DNA from: Mucilaginibacter sp. | GTDB taxonomy: Bacteria > Bacteroidota > Bacteroidia > Sphingobacteriales > Sphingobacteriaceae | Reading direction: 5' to 3' | Assembly: GCA_025934475.1 (NCBI GenBank) | Contig: JAICXZ010000053.1 | Location: 1-9,972 of the forward strand | Length of the DNA: 9,972 nucleotides | In this document: in pieces, positions 1 through 5,343 of the stretch | Position numbering within the stretch: position 1 is the stretch's first letter | How the letters are laid out: each line of letters begins with the position of its first letter | The notes under the pieces: generated by a model | What the model was told of the DNA's origin: nothing | What the model saw: only the letters and a program-made list of their open reading frames with translations | Database searches by the model: none | Translations under genes and position numbers: made by a program

Positions 1-9
1 AAAGCAAGT

Positions 10-29
10 CCGTCTCTTTAAAGAGATGG
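10..29 (-). terminator. Possible hairpin downstream of the broken peptide gene
   Basis: A perfect 14-base palindrome (tctctttaaagaga, 13-26), extended by a few pairs, lies just past the ancestral stop of the peptide gene read on the minus strand. It occupies the same place as the clear terminator behind the intact paralogue at 4237-4275. The downstream minus-strand tract (acttgcttt) is only moderately T-rich, so termination is a weak inference. Confidence 0.3.
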
Positions 30-50
30 AATTGCCAGGAACTTTATTCG

Positions 51-353
51 TTATTCGCCAGCAAAAGCGATGACCTGCGTAATTGTTGAAGCCGCAATTT
101 TGCAGTAGATAGCTTTACGGCAGGATTGGGGCAAGTACCAAGATCAGGATTTGTTGTTGTAGCTGTGTACGCAGTGGTAATAATAACACCTCTGGTAGTT
201 GTGTAGCCATCAGTGCAGAAAATGGGGCCTCCGGCAATAGTAGAAGTGCAAAGCCATACCTCCCCACCAAACTTAGTAGCTTTGAAAGCAAGTAGGCCGC
301 TGATAACGACGAAGATAGCGATGGTCATCAACGTAATTTTTTACCTTTTTCAT
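51..353 (-). pseudogene. Frameshifted copy of a four-cysteine exported peptide gene
   Basis: This is a decayed paralogue of the intact peptide gene at 4290-4595. The natural start is the ATG at 351-353 (MKK...), matching the intact copy. An extra base in the A run read from 337-342 shifts the frame at about codon 6; removing it restores a start like MKKVKITLMTIAIF. A second indel near 114-120 shifts the C-terminus: the other frame gives KAIYCKIAAS...AFAGE and a TAA at 51-53, lining up with FYCKTAAG...AAAGE of the intact copy. All four cysteines align once both shifts are undone. The longest uninterrupted frame (44-331) would need a TTG start and has a nonsense tail. The gene has also lost its leader to the IS256 insertion upstream. 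Function unknown; exported peptide by its hydrophobic N-terminus. Confidence 0.85.
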
Positions 354-372
354 AAAAAAATTCTTTTTAGGA

Positions 373-380
373 TCAAAAAC
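373..380. repeat. Target site duplication, left copy (IS256)
   Basis: tcaaaaac directly abuts the left inverted repeat. The right flank reads tcaaaaag (2052-2059), so 7 of 8 bases agree, and 8 bp is usual for the IS256 family. The uninterrupted paralogous leader reads tcaaaaag at 4615-4622, so the left copy probably carries one later change. Confidence 0.7.
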
Positions 381-410
381 GGGAGTGTAAAATCAACTGT
401 GTCAAAGGCT
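381..410. repeat. IS256 terminal inverted repeat, left
   Basis: It begins gggagtgtaaaatcaactg and pairs with the reverse complement of 2022-2051 (gagactgtaaaataaactg...). By eye, 25 of 30 positions match. It lies next to the target duplication. Confidence 0.85.
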
Positions 411-423
411 GATTTGAGAAATT

Positions 424-666
424 CTATTTAGGGCTTTTCAGTAGCACAGTTTTAGCGATTTTGTAAACGATTAGAAAGATTCCGATTCCAAACAGAATAT
501 CGAACCCATCAATAAATTGGCTTTCGCCTGCGCCGCCTTTAGACATTCCCTCATGGATTAGATAAGGAAGGAAATTGAATGCACACCCGCCAGGCGATAG
601 GACCGCGAGCAGGAATACAGCGCAAACTGTCAAGGCTATTCCGATTGGTATAACTCTTTTTGTCAT
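424..666 (-). CDS. Small two-helix membrane protein inside the IS256 element
   Basis: An 80-residue hypothetical protein starting MTKRVIPIGI. Two hydrophobic stretches, about residues 5-24 (IPIGIALTVCAVFLLAVL) and 54-74 (GFDILFGIGIFLIVYKIAK), predict a two-span inner-membrane protein. A loop of about 30 residues with two prolines and a GGAG turn lies between them, and the tail is basic (KTVLLKSPK). I do not recognise the family. It lies on the same strand as the transposase, about 110 bases beyond the transposase stop, and ends 14 bases inside the left inverted repeat. The whole gene is therefore mobile cargo, if it is a gene. No clear ribosome-binding site precedes the ATG, as is common in Bacteroidota. 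It is intact although the adjoining transposase is broken. It could be a captured host gene or a chance open frame. Confidence 0.5.
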   Translation of the reverse strand: MTKRVIPIGIALTVCAVFLLAVLSPGGCAFNFLPYLIHEGMSKGGAGESQFIDGFDILFGIGIFLIVYKIAKTVLLKSPK

Positions 667-776
667 GGTCGTTCACTAGATGATTCAACGAATACATCTC
701 GTTGGGAAGTGATATTTTTTCTGACAATGCCAGGTGATGTTCCAAGGCCGCAAAAAATATCAGTTTTCAACGAGCT

Positions 777-1991
777 CTATCCCAGCCTCAGCCGCAGACG
801 TTCCCCAAATCTAATCGATAACTGAGAAACGGTCAAACCCCAATTCTGTAAGGGCTGGGTCCACTTTTTTTGAATATGCTGGGTTGCCAGATAGATAAGC
901 TTCAGCAGGGCCATGTCAGAAGTAAAGGCTCCTTTTGTCTTGGTCACCTTCCGGACCTGTCGATGGAATCCTTCGATCGTATTGGTCGTATAGATCAGTT
1001 TGCGGATGGCACCGGAATACTGGAAGTAGGTGGTCAGCTTTTCCCAATTACGCTTCCAGCACTACAGGATATTTCTTGCCCCATTTTTCTTCCAGTTCCA
1101 GCAGTTGATGTTCTGCCTCATCCTTGCTCACGGCCTGATAGACGGGCTTTAGATCAGCCATAAAGGCCTTCTGGTCTTTGCTGGATACATACTTGATCGA
1201 GTTGCGGATCTGATGCACCACGCAGGTCTGAACCTCGGTCTGTGGGTAAATGCTGGCAATGGCTTCGGCAAAGCCCTTGAGGTTGTCGATGCAGGCGATC
1301 AGGATATCGGCTACTCCCCGCTGCTGCAGGTTGGTGAGCATCCCTAGCCAAAAGTTGGCACCCTCGCATTCCGAAACATACATCCCCAGCAGATCCTTTC
1401 GCCCCTCTGAATTGATGCCCAAAATATTGTATACGCACCGGTTGATGACCCGACCTTCTTCTTTGACCTTGTAGTACATGGCGTCCAGCCAGACGATGCA
1501 ATACAGCGGCTCCAGGGGCCGGCTCTGCCATTCTTTTACCAGGGGGATGACCTTATCGCTGATCGCCGTGAGCGTGGCCGCTGATATCTCGGTATCGTAC
1601 ATCTCCTTGATGTGGGCAGCGATATCCCCGAAGCTCATGCCATGTCCGTAAAGTCCAATGATCTTGTTTTCCAGGCTTTCAGCCAGAATCGTCTCCCGCT
1701 TTTTGACGATCTGCGGCTCAAAACTGGCTGCCCGATCCCGGGGCGTCTCCAGATCGATGGTGCCATCCACCGTCTTAAGCTTCTTGGAGGTCTTGCCGTT
1801 TTTCCGGTTCCCGCTGGCGCGCTCCTATTCATCGAGGTGATTCTCCAACTCACCTTCCATGGCCGCTTCCAAAATGTCCTTTAACAGTGGGGCGAATGCT
1901 CCATCTTTGCTAAAGAGCGACTTCCCGGAACGGAGTTGTTCCAGGATCTTTTTCTTGATCGCTTCGTACTCGAATTTGTCTTTTTTCCCAT
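777..1991 (-). pseudogene. IS256-family transposase (Transposase_mut), broken
   Basis: Read across three lesions this is a full-length IS256/MULE-type DDE transposase of about 405 codons. (1) The only suitable ATG (1989-1991) is out of frame with the N-terminal segment KFEYEAIKKKILEQL; one extra A in the run at 1981-1986 would restore it. (2) A TAG at 1825-1827 interrupts HLDE/ERASGNRKNGK. (3) A frameshift near 1048-1060 leads to a premature TAA; the other frame continues WRNWEKLTTYFQYSGAIRK to RLRLRLG and the true TAG at 777-779. The catalytic residues all survive: first Asp in VWLDAMYYK (1482-1484), second Asp in ACIDNLKGF (1285-1287), Glu in TNTIEGFHRQ (972-974). The longest intact piece is 1048-1770. 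The enzyme would bind the terminal repeats and excise the element; as it stands it cannot be made whole. Confidence 0.92.
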
Positions 1992-2021
1992 AAAAAAATG
2001 TATTAAAGGTCTTGATTTTTT

Positions 2022-2051
2022 AACCTTTGCCACAGTTTATTTTACAGTCTC
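2022..2051. repeat. IS256 terminal inverted repeat, right
   Basis: It reads aacctttgccacagtttatt and ends ...tacagtctc on the plus strand; its reverse complement matches the left repeat at 25 of 30 positions. It lies about 30 bases upstream of the transposase start, as usual for the family. Confidence 0.85.
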
Positions 2052-2059
2052 TCAAAAAG
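2052..2059. repeat. Target site duplication, right copy (IS256)
   Basis: tcaaaaag immediately outside the right inverted repeat, the partner of tcaaaaac at 373-380. It is identical to the uninterrupted sequence in the paralogous leader (4615-4622). Confidence 0.7.
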
Positions 2060-2118
2060 CTAAACTTTATCGAGAAAATTTACCGATTCTTTCTGCTGGC
2101 GCTGGCTTCCGCGGATGA
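2052..2118 (-). promoter_or_regulatory. Orphaned leader of the broken peptide gene
   Basis: On the minus strand this segment matches the leader of the intact four-cysteine peptide gene. Shared blocks are GGAAGCC, CCAGCAGAAA, and ATAAAGTTTAGCTTTTTGA against GTAAAGTTTAGCTTTTTGA in the intact copy. In the intact paralogue these blocks run straight on through GATCCTAAAAAG to the ATG. Here the sequence stops at TTTTTGA and resumes 1.67 kb away at 379. It is therefore the upstream half of the same leader, cut off by the IS256 insertion. The conservation suggests promoter or regulatory content, but I cannot place -7/-33 boxes with confidence. Confidence 0.7.
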
Positions 2119-2250
2119 TCCGTAACCATTCGGTTCTCGACGTGTCTGGACGTGTACGCCAATATTCTATTTTTGCTTTGTGATCAATTTCACGTAGCTC
2201 TTTGACTATTGGCGGATCGATGATTGGCTGAAGATAGCCATCTCCGGCAA
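2060..2250 (-). other. Open frame with protein-like composition, possible gene remnant
   Basis: Reading minus from about 2250 to a TAG at 2060-2062 gives about 63 codons with a plausible charged composition, including PIIDPPIVKELREIDHKAK and YWRTRPDTSRTEWLR. There is no ATG in frame, and the 3' end overlaps the conserved leader of the peptide gene. It may be the C-terminal end of a lost gene or a chance open frame. No family recognised. Confidence 0.22.
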
Positions 2251-2253
2251 GGC

Positions 2254-2550
2254 TTATTCGGCAGCATCTGCAGTAGCTCCGGCCGTTTCCAGTTCGTTCA
2301 TTCTAGCTTCTAATGCGTTTATTTGCTGCTCTTGATCTCCCACCAGCTTTTCAAGCAACTGGACCCTGCCTTCGTATTTCTCCACCAACTTGCCGGCGGT
2401 GTCTTCAACTTGAGTGACTGAGGTCTGAAGATGCCGATATCCCTCCACCTGTTCCCGATAGTTTTGCAGCTGTTCGGCTTGCAGCTTAGTAAGTTCATGT
2501 AAGGTCAGATTTTCCTTTTGAAGGACAGCAATCAGGACATCCCTATCGAT
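2254..2550 (-). pseudogene. Coiled-coil protein C-terminal fragment
   Basis: About 98 residues with heptad-like spacing and many Q, E, L and K residues (LQKENLTLHELTKLQAEQL; KLVEKYEGRVQLLEKLVGD; QQINALEARMNELE), ending ATADAAE and a TAA at 2254-2256. The frame stays open on the minus strand to 2652. However, the part beyond about 2550 is antisense to an IS3-family transposase tail, so the natural N-terminus has been replaced by that element. The fragment most likely dimerised or trimerised a larger protein. Its closest candidate partner is the HTH fragment at 3598-4023, on the same strand on the far side of the IS debris: many Bacteroidota XRE regulators carry a C-terminal coiled coil. That link is an inference; it could equally be a separate gene. 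Confidence 0.6.
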
Positions 2551-2552
2551 AG

Positions 2553-2705
2553 TACGACTACGTGTATCTAAATCCAGCCAACGACGGCTTTGAATTGTAC
2601 CAGGGTATCGACGAATATATGACCTACCACAACGAGAAGACCCATCATACAACCCGGCAATCGCCCAACAGCCGATACCAGGAACCGATAAAAAAAGCAG
2701 CCTGA
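2553..2705 (+). pseudogene. IS3-family transposase OrfB, C-terminal tail
   Basis: The frame opens after a TAG at 2550-2552 and gives YDYVYLNPANDGFELYQG, then IDEYMTYHNEKTHHTTRQSP, ending PIKKAA and a TGA at 2703-2705. The pattern YxYVYLxP...LY.GI..Y..YHN..K.HH...Q.P is the usual end of IS3-family OrfB proteins, just past the catalytic Glu of the rve integrase core. No catalytic residue is included, so the fragment is non-functional. The first bases cannot be fixed exactly because the junction with the coiled-coil gene is near 2540-2553. Confidence 0.65.
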
Positions 2706-2774
2706 CGACCTATGAAAATGATCAGTTCTTAACTTAACAACCTGGCCCTTTGGTCCTAAAGGGGAGTATTATAA
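2553..2774 (+). mobile_element. IS3-family element, right-end remnant
   Basis: This is the 3' end of an IS3-family element. It holds the last 50 codons of an OrfB-type integrase/transposase (2553-2705), then about 70 bases ending in an IS3-like right terminus (ggtcctaaaggggagtatta, about 2751-2770). The left 1 kb or more of the element is missing, and the sequence passes directly into the coiled-coil fragment at about 2550. A deletion probably removed the rest of the IS3 together with part of the neighbouring DNA. Confidence 0.6.
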
Positions 2775-2856
2775 TAAGCAATCCGCCGACCTACAAACCG
2801 AGCTGTTCCGTCTTCCTGAACACGACAACCAAGGTGGTCCCGAACAATACCTATAA
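2775..2856 (+). pseudogene. istA: Probable IstA C-terminal tail (IS21)
   Basis: A short frame reads NKQSADLQTELFRLPEHDNQ then GGPEQYL and a TAA at 2854-2856, 33 bases before the istB ATG. Bacteroidota IstA transposases commonly end with a short motif of the form LPxHxNxRGxxYY, and LPEHDNQGGPEQYL resembles a worn version. The position directly before istB also fits. Everything upstream is replaced by the IS3 right end, which suggests IS3 inserted into istA. The assignment rests on a short motif. Confidence 0.4.
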
Positions 2857-2889
2857 CTAATCTCTCAATTTTAAAAACATCCCCGTAGG

Positions 2890-3620
2890 ATGAATCATCA
2901 AAGTACATTGGAGCAATTTCAGCAACTCAAACTATTTTGCATGGCCCAACGCTACGAAGCCATCCTGAACCTTCCGGTACAGAAACTGCCCGAACTACAC
3001 AGCATCGTCGCCAATCTGGCTGAAGCAGAAACCAACTATCGGATTCACCAGCGAACCCAGTTATATTTACGCCTATCCAAGTTGCGGTGCAATACTGTAC
3101 CCGAGCACATCAACTGTTCTGCTGACCGCGGCATTACAAAAGCCGAACTGGCGACTCTCGCCGACGGCTCCTTTATCCAAAGAGCGGAAAATTTACTGAT
3201 CACCCCCGCGACCGGCGTAGGCAAATCTTACCTGACCTGTACCGTAGGGCGGCAAGCCTGTATGCTAGGCTTCCGAACTTTATATTACTCCATGAACAGG
3301 CTGATCGAGGCCCTCGCCGCTGCGCGGCTGGATGGGTCCTATCTCAGGTGGATCAATCAGATCGCCAAAATGCCTTTCTTATCCTGAACGACTTCGGATT
3401 AAAATCCCTGAATCATGACATGAAACTAACCCTCCTGCAGATCCTGGAAGATCGCTTCGCTAAAGGCGCCACCATTATCACCGCCCAACCGCCCATCGCC
3501 AAATGGCACGAATACATCAATGAACCCACCATCGCAGACGCGATCTGCGACAGATTGACAGCAAACGCTCACAGGATAGAATTGAAAGGCGACTCGTTCA
3601 GGAAAAGGAAAAACAACTAA
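2890..3620 (+). pseudogene. istB: IS21 helper ATPase IstB, frameshifted
   Basis: This is the AAA+ target-selection ATPase of IS21 elements, near full length (about 243 residues against about 245 usual) once one frameshift is ignored. The first frame (2890-3387) starts MNHQSTLEQFQQLKLFCMAQ and includes SADRGITKAELATLADGSFI. Its Walker A is degenerate, PATGVGKSYL (residues 106-115), with Pro for the first Gly. An indel near 3368-3375 then shifts the frame. The continuation to 3620 carries the Walker B region as FLILNDFGL (usually LILDDFGL) and the C-terminal ANAHRIELKGDSFRKR typical of IstB. The frameshift, worn P-loop and Asn in Walker B all say it is dead. The ATG sits 33 bases after the probable istA stop. 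Confidence 0.92.
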
Positions 3621-4023
3621 ATTTGAACCAGCTTATACGTCTCCTCTCTAGTGGTATACTTTCTCCGAAATCTCCACCCTCAACTCTGTGCAGAACATCT
3701 TGTGCCTTATTTATCAGAAGGGGCGTGGAAAAAAGGACATCCGGTTTGTACTGCAAGGCTATGCTGACTGAAAAGTCCTGCCGGGAAAGCTCCTCGTCGC
3801 TAAGCATGGAAATAAACTCGTGCAGATCCAACTAATAAAACCGGCATACCCGTAGCGCCATCACCAAACTCAGGTCGCGCTGATCCCGCTCGATCTTTAA
3901 ATAAGTCGAGTTGGATGTCTTCAATGCCTTATGCAGTTCCGGCTTGCTAGGCTTATATTGTTCCATTAACCGGGCAAGTACCTGGCCCACAGTGCCCCTT
4001 TGGTCAGAAATGGATGGATACAT
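3598..4023 (-). pseudogene. XRE-type helix-turn-helix regulator with in-frame stop
   Basis: The gene starts at an ATG at 4021-4023 (MYPSISDQRGTVGQVLARLM). Residues about 13-62 look like an XRE/Cro HTH: PSKPELHKALKTSNSTYLKI, then ERDQRDLSLVMALRVCRFY. A TAG at 3832-3834 breaks the frame; directly after it the same frame continues LDLHEFISMLSDEELSRQDF, the usual run-on of this kind of domain. The frame stays open to 3598, but its last stretch (after GGDFGES) is antisense to the end of istB, so the native C-terminus is lost or displaced. It would have bound DNA as a transcriptional regulator; its target is unknown. The coiled-coil fragment at 2254-2550 on the same strand may be its other end, separated by the IS3 and IS21 remnants. 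Confidence 0.7.
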
Positions 4024-4236
4024 ATACTCAAATATTCTCCCACCCGAAGATCGAGCTTTTTTACGTCAAACCCTTCCATACAATATCCCCAGTATCACCC
4101 CCTCCAGACCCATACGGCATTTTTATTCAAAAACAATGCTGGGGGCAGTTAGAGGTTTACTTCTGGCAAGATAGAAGAGGATATTTTAGAAGCCCTTGAC
4201 AATGGACCCCCCCGCAGGAAAATGGGCGTCCTTGTT

Positions 4237-4275
4237 GAAAAAGCGGCTCCATTTCTTTTGAGGGATGGAGCCGCT
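4237..4275 (-). terminator. Rho-independent terminator behind the peptide gene
   Basis: Read on the minus strand, an 11-base perfect stem (AGCGGCTCCAT paired with ATGGAGCCGCT, 4265-4275 and 4242-4252) encloses a 12-base loop and is followed by a T run (4238-4242). It lies 14 bases past the stop of the peptide gene. On the plus strand there is no T run after the stem, so it acts in the minus direction. Confidence 0.9.
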
Positions 4276-4289
4276 ATGAACTTTACGCG

Positions 4290-4595
4290 TTATTCGCCCG
4301 CCGCAGCGATGACCGGCACAGATGTTAAGCCTGCAGCAGTTTTGCAATAGAAGCTTAATTGAGAGTTGTAGCAGGTGCCACCAACGCTCGATGCCGTAGT
4401 AGCTGTGTACGTCGTTAAGGTAGTAGTACCCACAATGCTAGTTTGGAAGCCCCCTGTGCAGACAGCGGAACCACCGCTAACAGTAGTGGTGCAAACGAAT
4501 AATTTCCCTGTAAACTTGGCCGTTTTGAAAGCGAGTGCGCCGCCGACTACACCGACGATGGCAATGGCCATCAACATAATTTTTGCTTTTTTCAT
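4290..4595 (-). CDS. Small exported four-cysteine peptide
   Basis: A 101-residue protein from the ATG at 4593-4595 (MKKAKIMLMAIAIVGVVGGA). I chose this start over an open ATG at 4748 because the signal-like N-terminus begins here and the same start is seen in the decayed paralogue. Residues 5-22 form a hydrophobic signal segment ending GGALAF, followed by KTAKFTGKLFVC. The mature part is rich in Thr, Gly and Ser, with cysteines at 35, 46, 75 and 84, all conserved in the paralogue at 51-353, so two disulfides are possible. The end is VIAAAGE. It has its own leader and a strong terminator, and lies 256 bases after the CPYS lipoprotein gene on the same strand. I do not know the family's function; short peptides of this style recur in Chitinophagaceae-like genomes. 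A pilin-like, structural or secreted signalling role would all fit. Confidence 0.75.
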   Translation of the reverse strand: MKKAKIMLMAIAIVGVVGGALAFKTAKFTGKLFVCTTTVSGGSAVCTGGFQTSIVGTTTLTTYTATTASSVGGTCYNSQLSFYCKTAAGLTSVPVIAAAGE

Positions 4596-4690
4596 AAAAA
4601 AGATGCTTTTTAGGATCAAAAAGCTAAACTTTACTAAGATAAAGATGTGCCTACTCTTTTCTGCTGGTTTTCGGCTTCCCCAGTGATTGT
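4596..4690 (-). promoter_or_regulatory. Leader of the four-cysteine peptide gene
   Basis: This is the untranslated upstream stretch, conserved with the split leader of the paralogue (354-379 plus 2052-2118). Conserved blocks on the minus strand are GGAAGCC, CCAGCAGAAA, GTAAAGTTTAGCTTTTTGAT and CCTAAAAAG just before the ATG. AAAAAG may serve as an A-rich initiation region; no classical Shine-Dalgarno is present. TAGCTTTTTG loosely resembles the Bacteroidota -7 box TAnnTTTG, but I would not fix a promoter on it. Confidence 0.5.
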
Positions 4691-4851
4691 CAGGTTTCAG
4701 CTGACTGGTCTTACCTCTTTCTTCGAATGGTCCGATGCACCGGTCCATAGGATGGAAAAGAGTACCGCCAATCCCGTGAGATAGCGGGCATGAGGCGGAT
4801 TTGGCTGTGCCGACTGATCAGGTCGACACAGTTCTTTGCGCAAGAGGCGTT

Positions 4852-5343
4852 TTATTCTGAGACGCTCGATTTGAGCGTTGAAATTTCCATTTTACCGGCA
4901 AAAAGGTCTTTTAGATGCTTTTGTCTATCATACACAGCGAGATAAGGTACGCCTATCGTATTGAAATAGTTGCCAAAAAAATCCGCCGAATCCCTTCCTA
5001 ATGTGATATTGGGATAGTTTTCCAAGTGATATGTCTTTTGCCAGCTCATCATATCCGGATAGGTCGCGGTAGTGAGCAGATAAAAGCGCACCTTACTGAA
5101 AGAAGCCATATTCTTGAGGATATCGGCAATCTCTGCTTTGGAATAAGGGCAATACGGGCCAAAATAAAACAGCACCACAGGTTGACCGTTTGGAATCCGG
5201 ACAGTACTAAATTTTGTAATACTATCGGCTAACAATAAATTAAAAGTGGGCAGCGGCTTTCCTTCCAGTCCGGTATTTACCCTATTAGGATTGGAACAAC
5301 CAGCGAGGCTAACCAACAGCAACAGGTTGATGATATGTTTCAT
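4852..5343 (-). CDS. Thioredoxin-fold lipoprotein with a CPYS active site
   Basis: A 163-residue lipoprotein. A short signal ([15 protein letters not shown]) ends in a lipobox with the acylated Cys at residue 16. The rest follows a redoxin/TlpA-like plan: PVVLFYFGPYCPYSKAEI (56-72) is the first strand, active site and helix, and GVPYLAVYD (131-139) carries the expected cis-proline at 133. The active-site pair is Cys65 and Ser68, not CxxC; Ser is TCC, one base from Cys TGC. A single-cysteine site cannot carry out ordinary dithiol exchange but could bind or trap thiols, or act in isomerase-like or glutathionylation chemistry. The start overlaps the end of the upstream glycosyltransferase gene by 35 bases, so the two are probably co-transcribed. 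It would be membrane-anchored, facing the periplasm or exposed on the surface. The fold is a confident call from motifs; the role is not. Confidence 0.8.
   Translation of the reverse strand: MKHIINLLLLVSLAGCSNPNRVNTGLEGKPLPTFNLLLADSITKFSTVRIPNGQPVVLFYFGPYCPYSKAEIADILKNMASFSKVRFYLLTTATYPDMMSWQKTYHLENYPNITLGRDSADFFGNYFNTIGVPYLAVYDRQKHLKDLFAGKMEISTLKSSVSE

Larger units (their letters stand above)
381..2051 (-). mobile_element. IS256-family insertion sequence with passenger ORF
   Basis: The element is bounded by 30-base imperfect inverted repeats at 381-410 and 2022-2051, with an 8-bp near-perfect target duplication outside. It holds a broken IS256-type transposase (777-1991, minus) and a small membrane-protein ORF (424-666, minus). 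At 1671 bp it is somewhat longer than usual for the family (about 1.3-1.5 kb); the extra length is the segment between the transposase stop and the left repeat. It inserted into the leader of the four-cysteine peptide gene. Joining 353-379 to 2052-2118 gives a leader closely matching that of the intact paralogue at 4593-4690. Its transposase is dead, so it can move only if a related transposase acts in trans. Confidence 0.88.
2775..3640 (+). mobile_element. IS21-family element remnant
   Basis: A fragment of an IS21-type element made of the probable tail of istA and a frameshifted istB. Most of istA and the left end are missing. The right end must lie just past the istB stop (3620), but I could not identify its inverted repeat because the left partner is gone; 3640 is an approximate boundary. 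It abuts the C-terminal part of the XRE-type regulator at 3598-4023. Confidence 0.65.

Noticed and set aside
870..1163. Plus-strand open frame of 97 codons
   Set aside because: It is opposite the C-terminal part of the IS256 transposase, which has clear family motifs on the minus strand; no protein family signs of its own.
1154..1531. Second minus-strand frame inside the transposase
   Set aside because: Out-of-frame shadow of the transposase segment; Arg/Gln-rich composition typical of a shifted GC-rich gene.
2744..2765. Hairpin ccctttggtcctaaaggg as a terminator
   Set aside because: Short 6-base stem without a T run; better explained as part of the IS3 right terminus.
1825..3834. Recoding of TAG as an amino acid, since two in-frame TAGs interrupt genes
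   Set aside because: TAG also ends the transposase (777-779) and the 80-residue ORF (424-426) normally, and other lesions nearby are plain frameshifts, so nonsense mutation is simpler.
4024..4079. Minus-strand ATG at 4079 opening a frame MEGFDVKKLDLRVGEYLSI as an upstream extension of the HTH gene
   Set aside because: It is in a different frame from the HTH domain and ends after 37 codons; joining it would require a further frameshift with no homologue to support it.
4596..4748. N-terminal extension of the four-cysteine peptide to an ATG at 4748
   Set aside because: It would place a charged, non-signal segment before the hydrophobic signal and run through the leader shared with the paralogue; the ATG at 4593-4595 is conserved in both copies.
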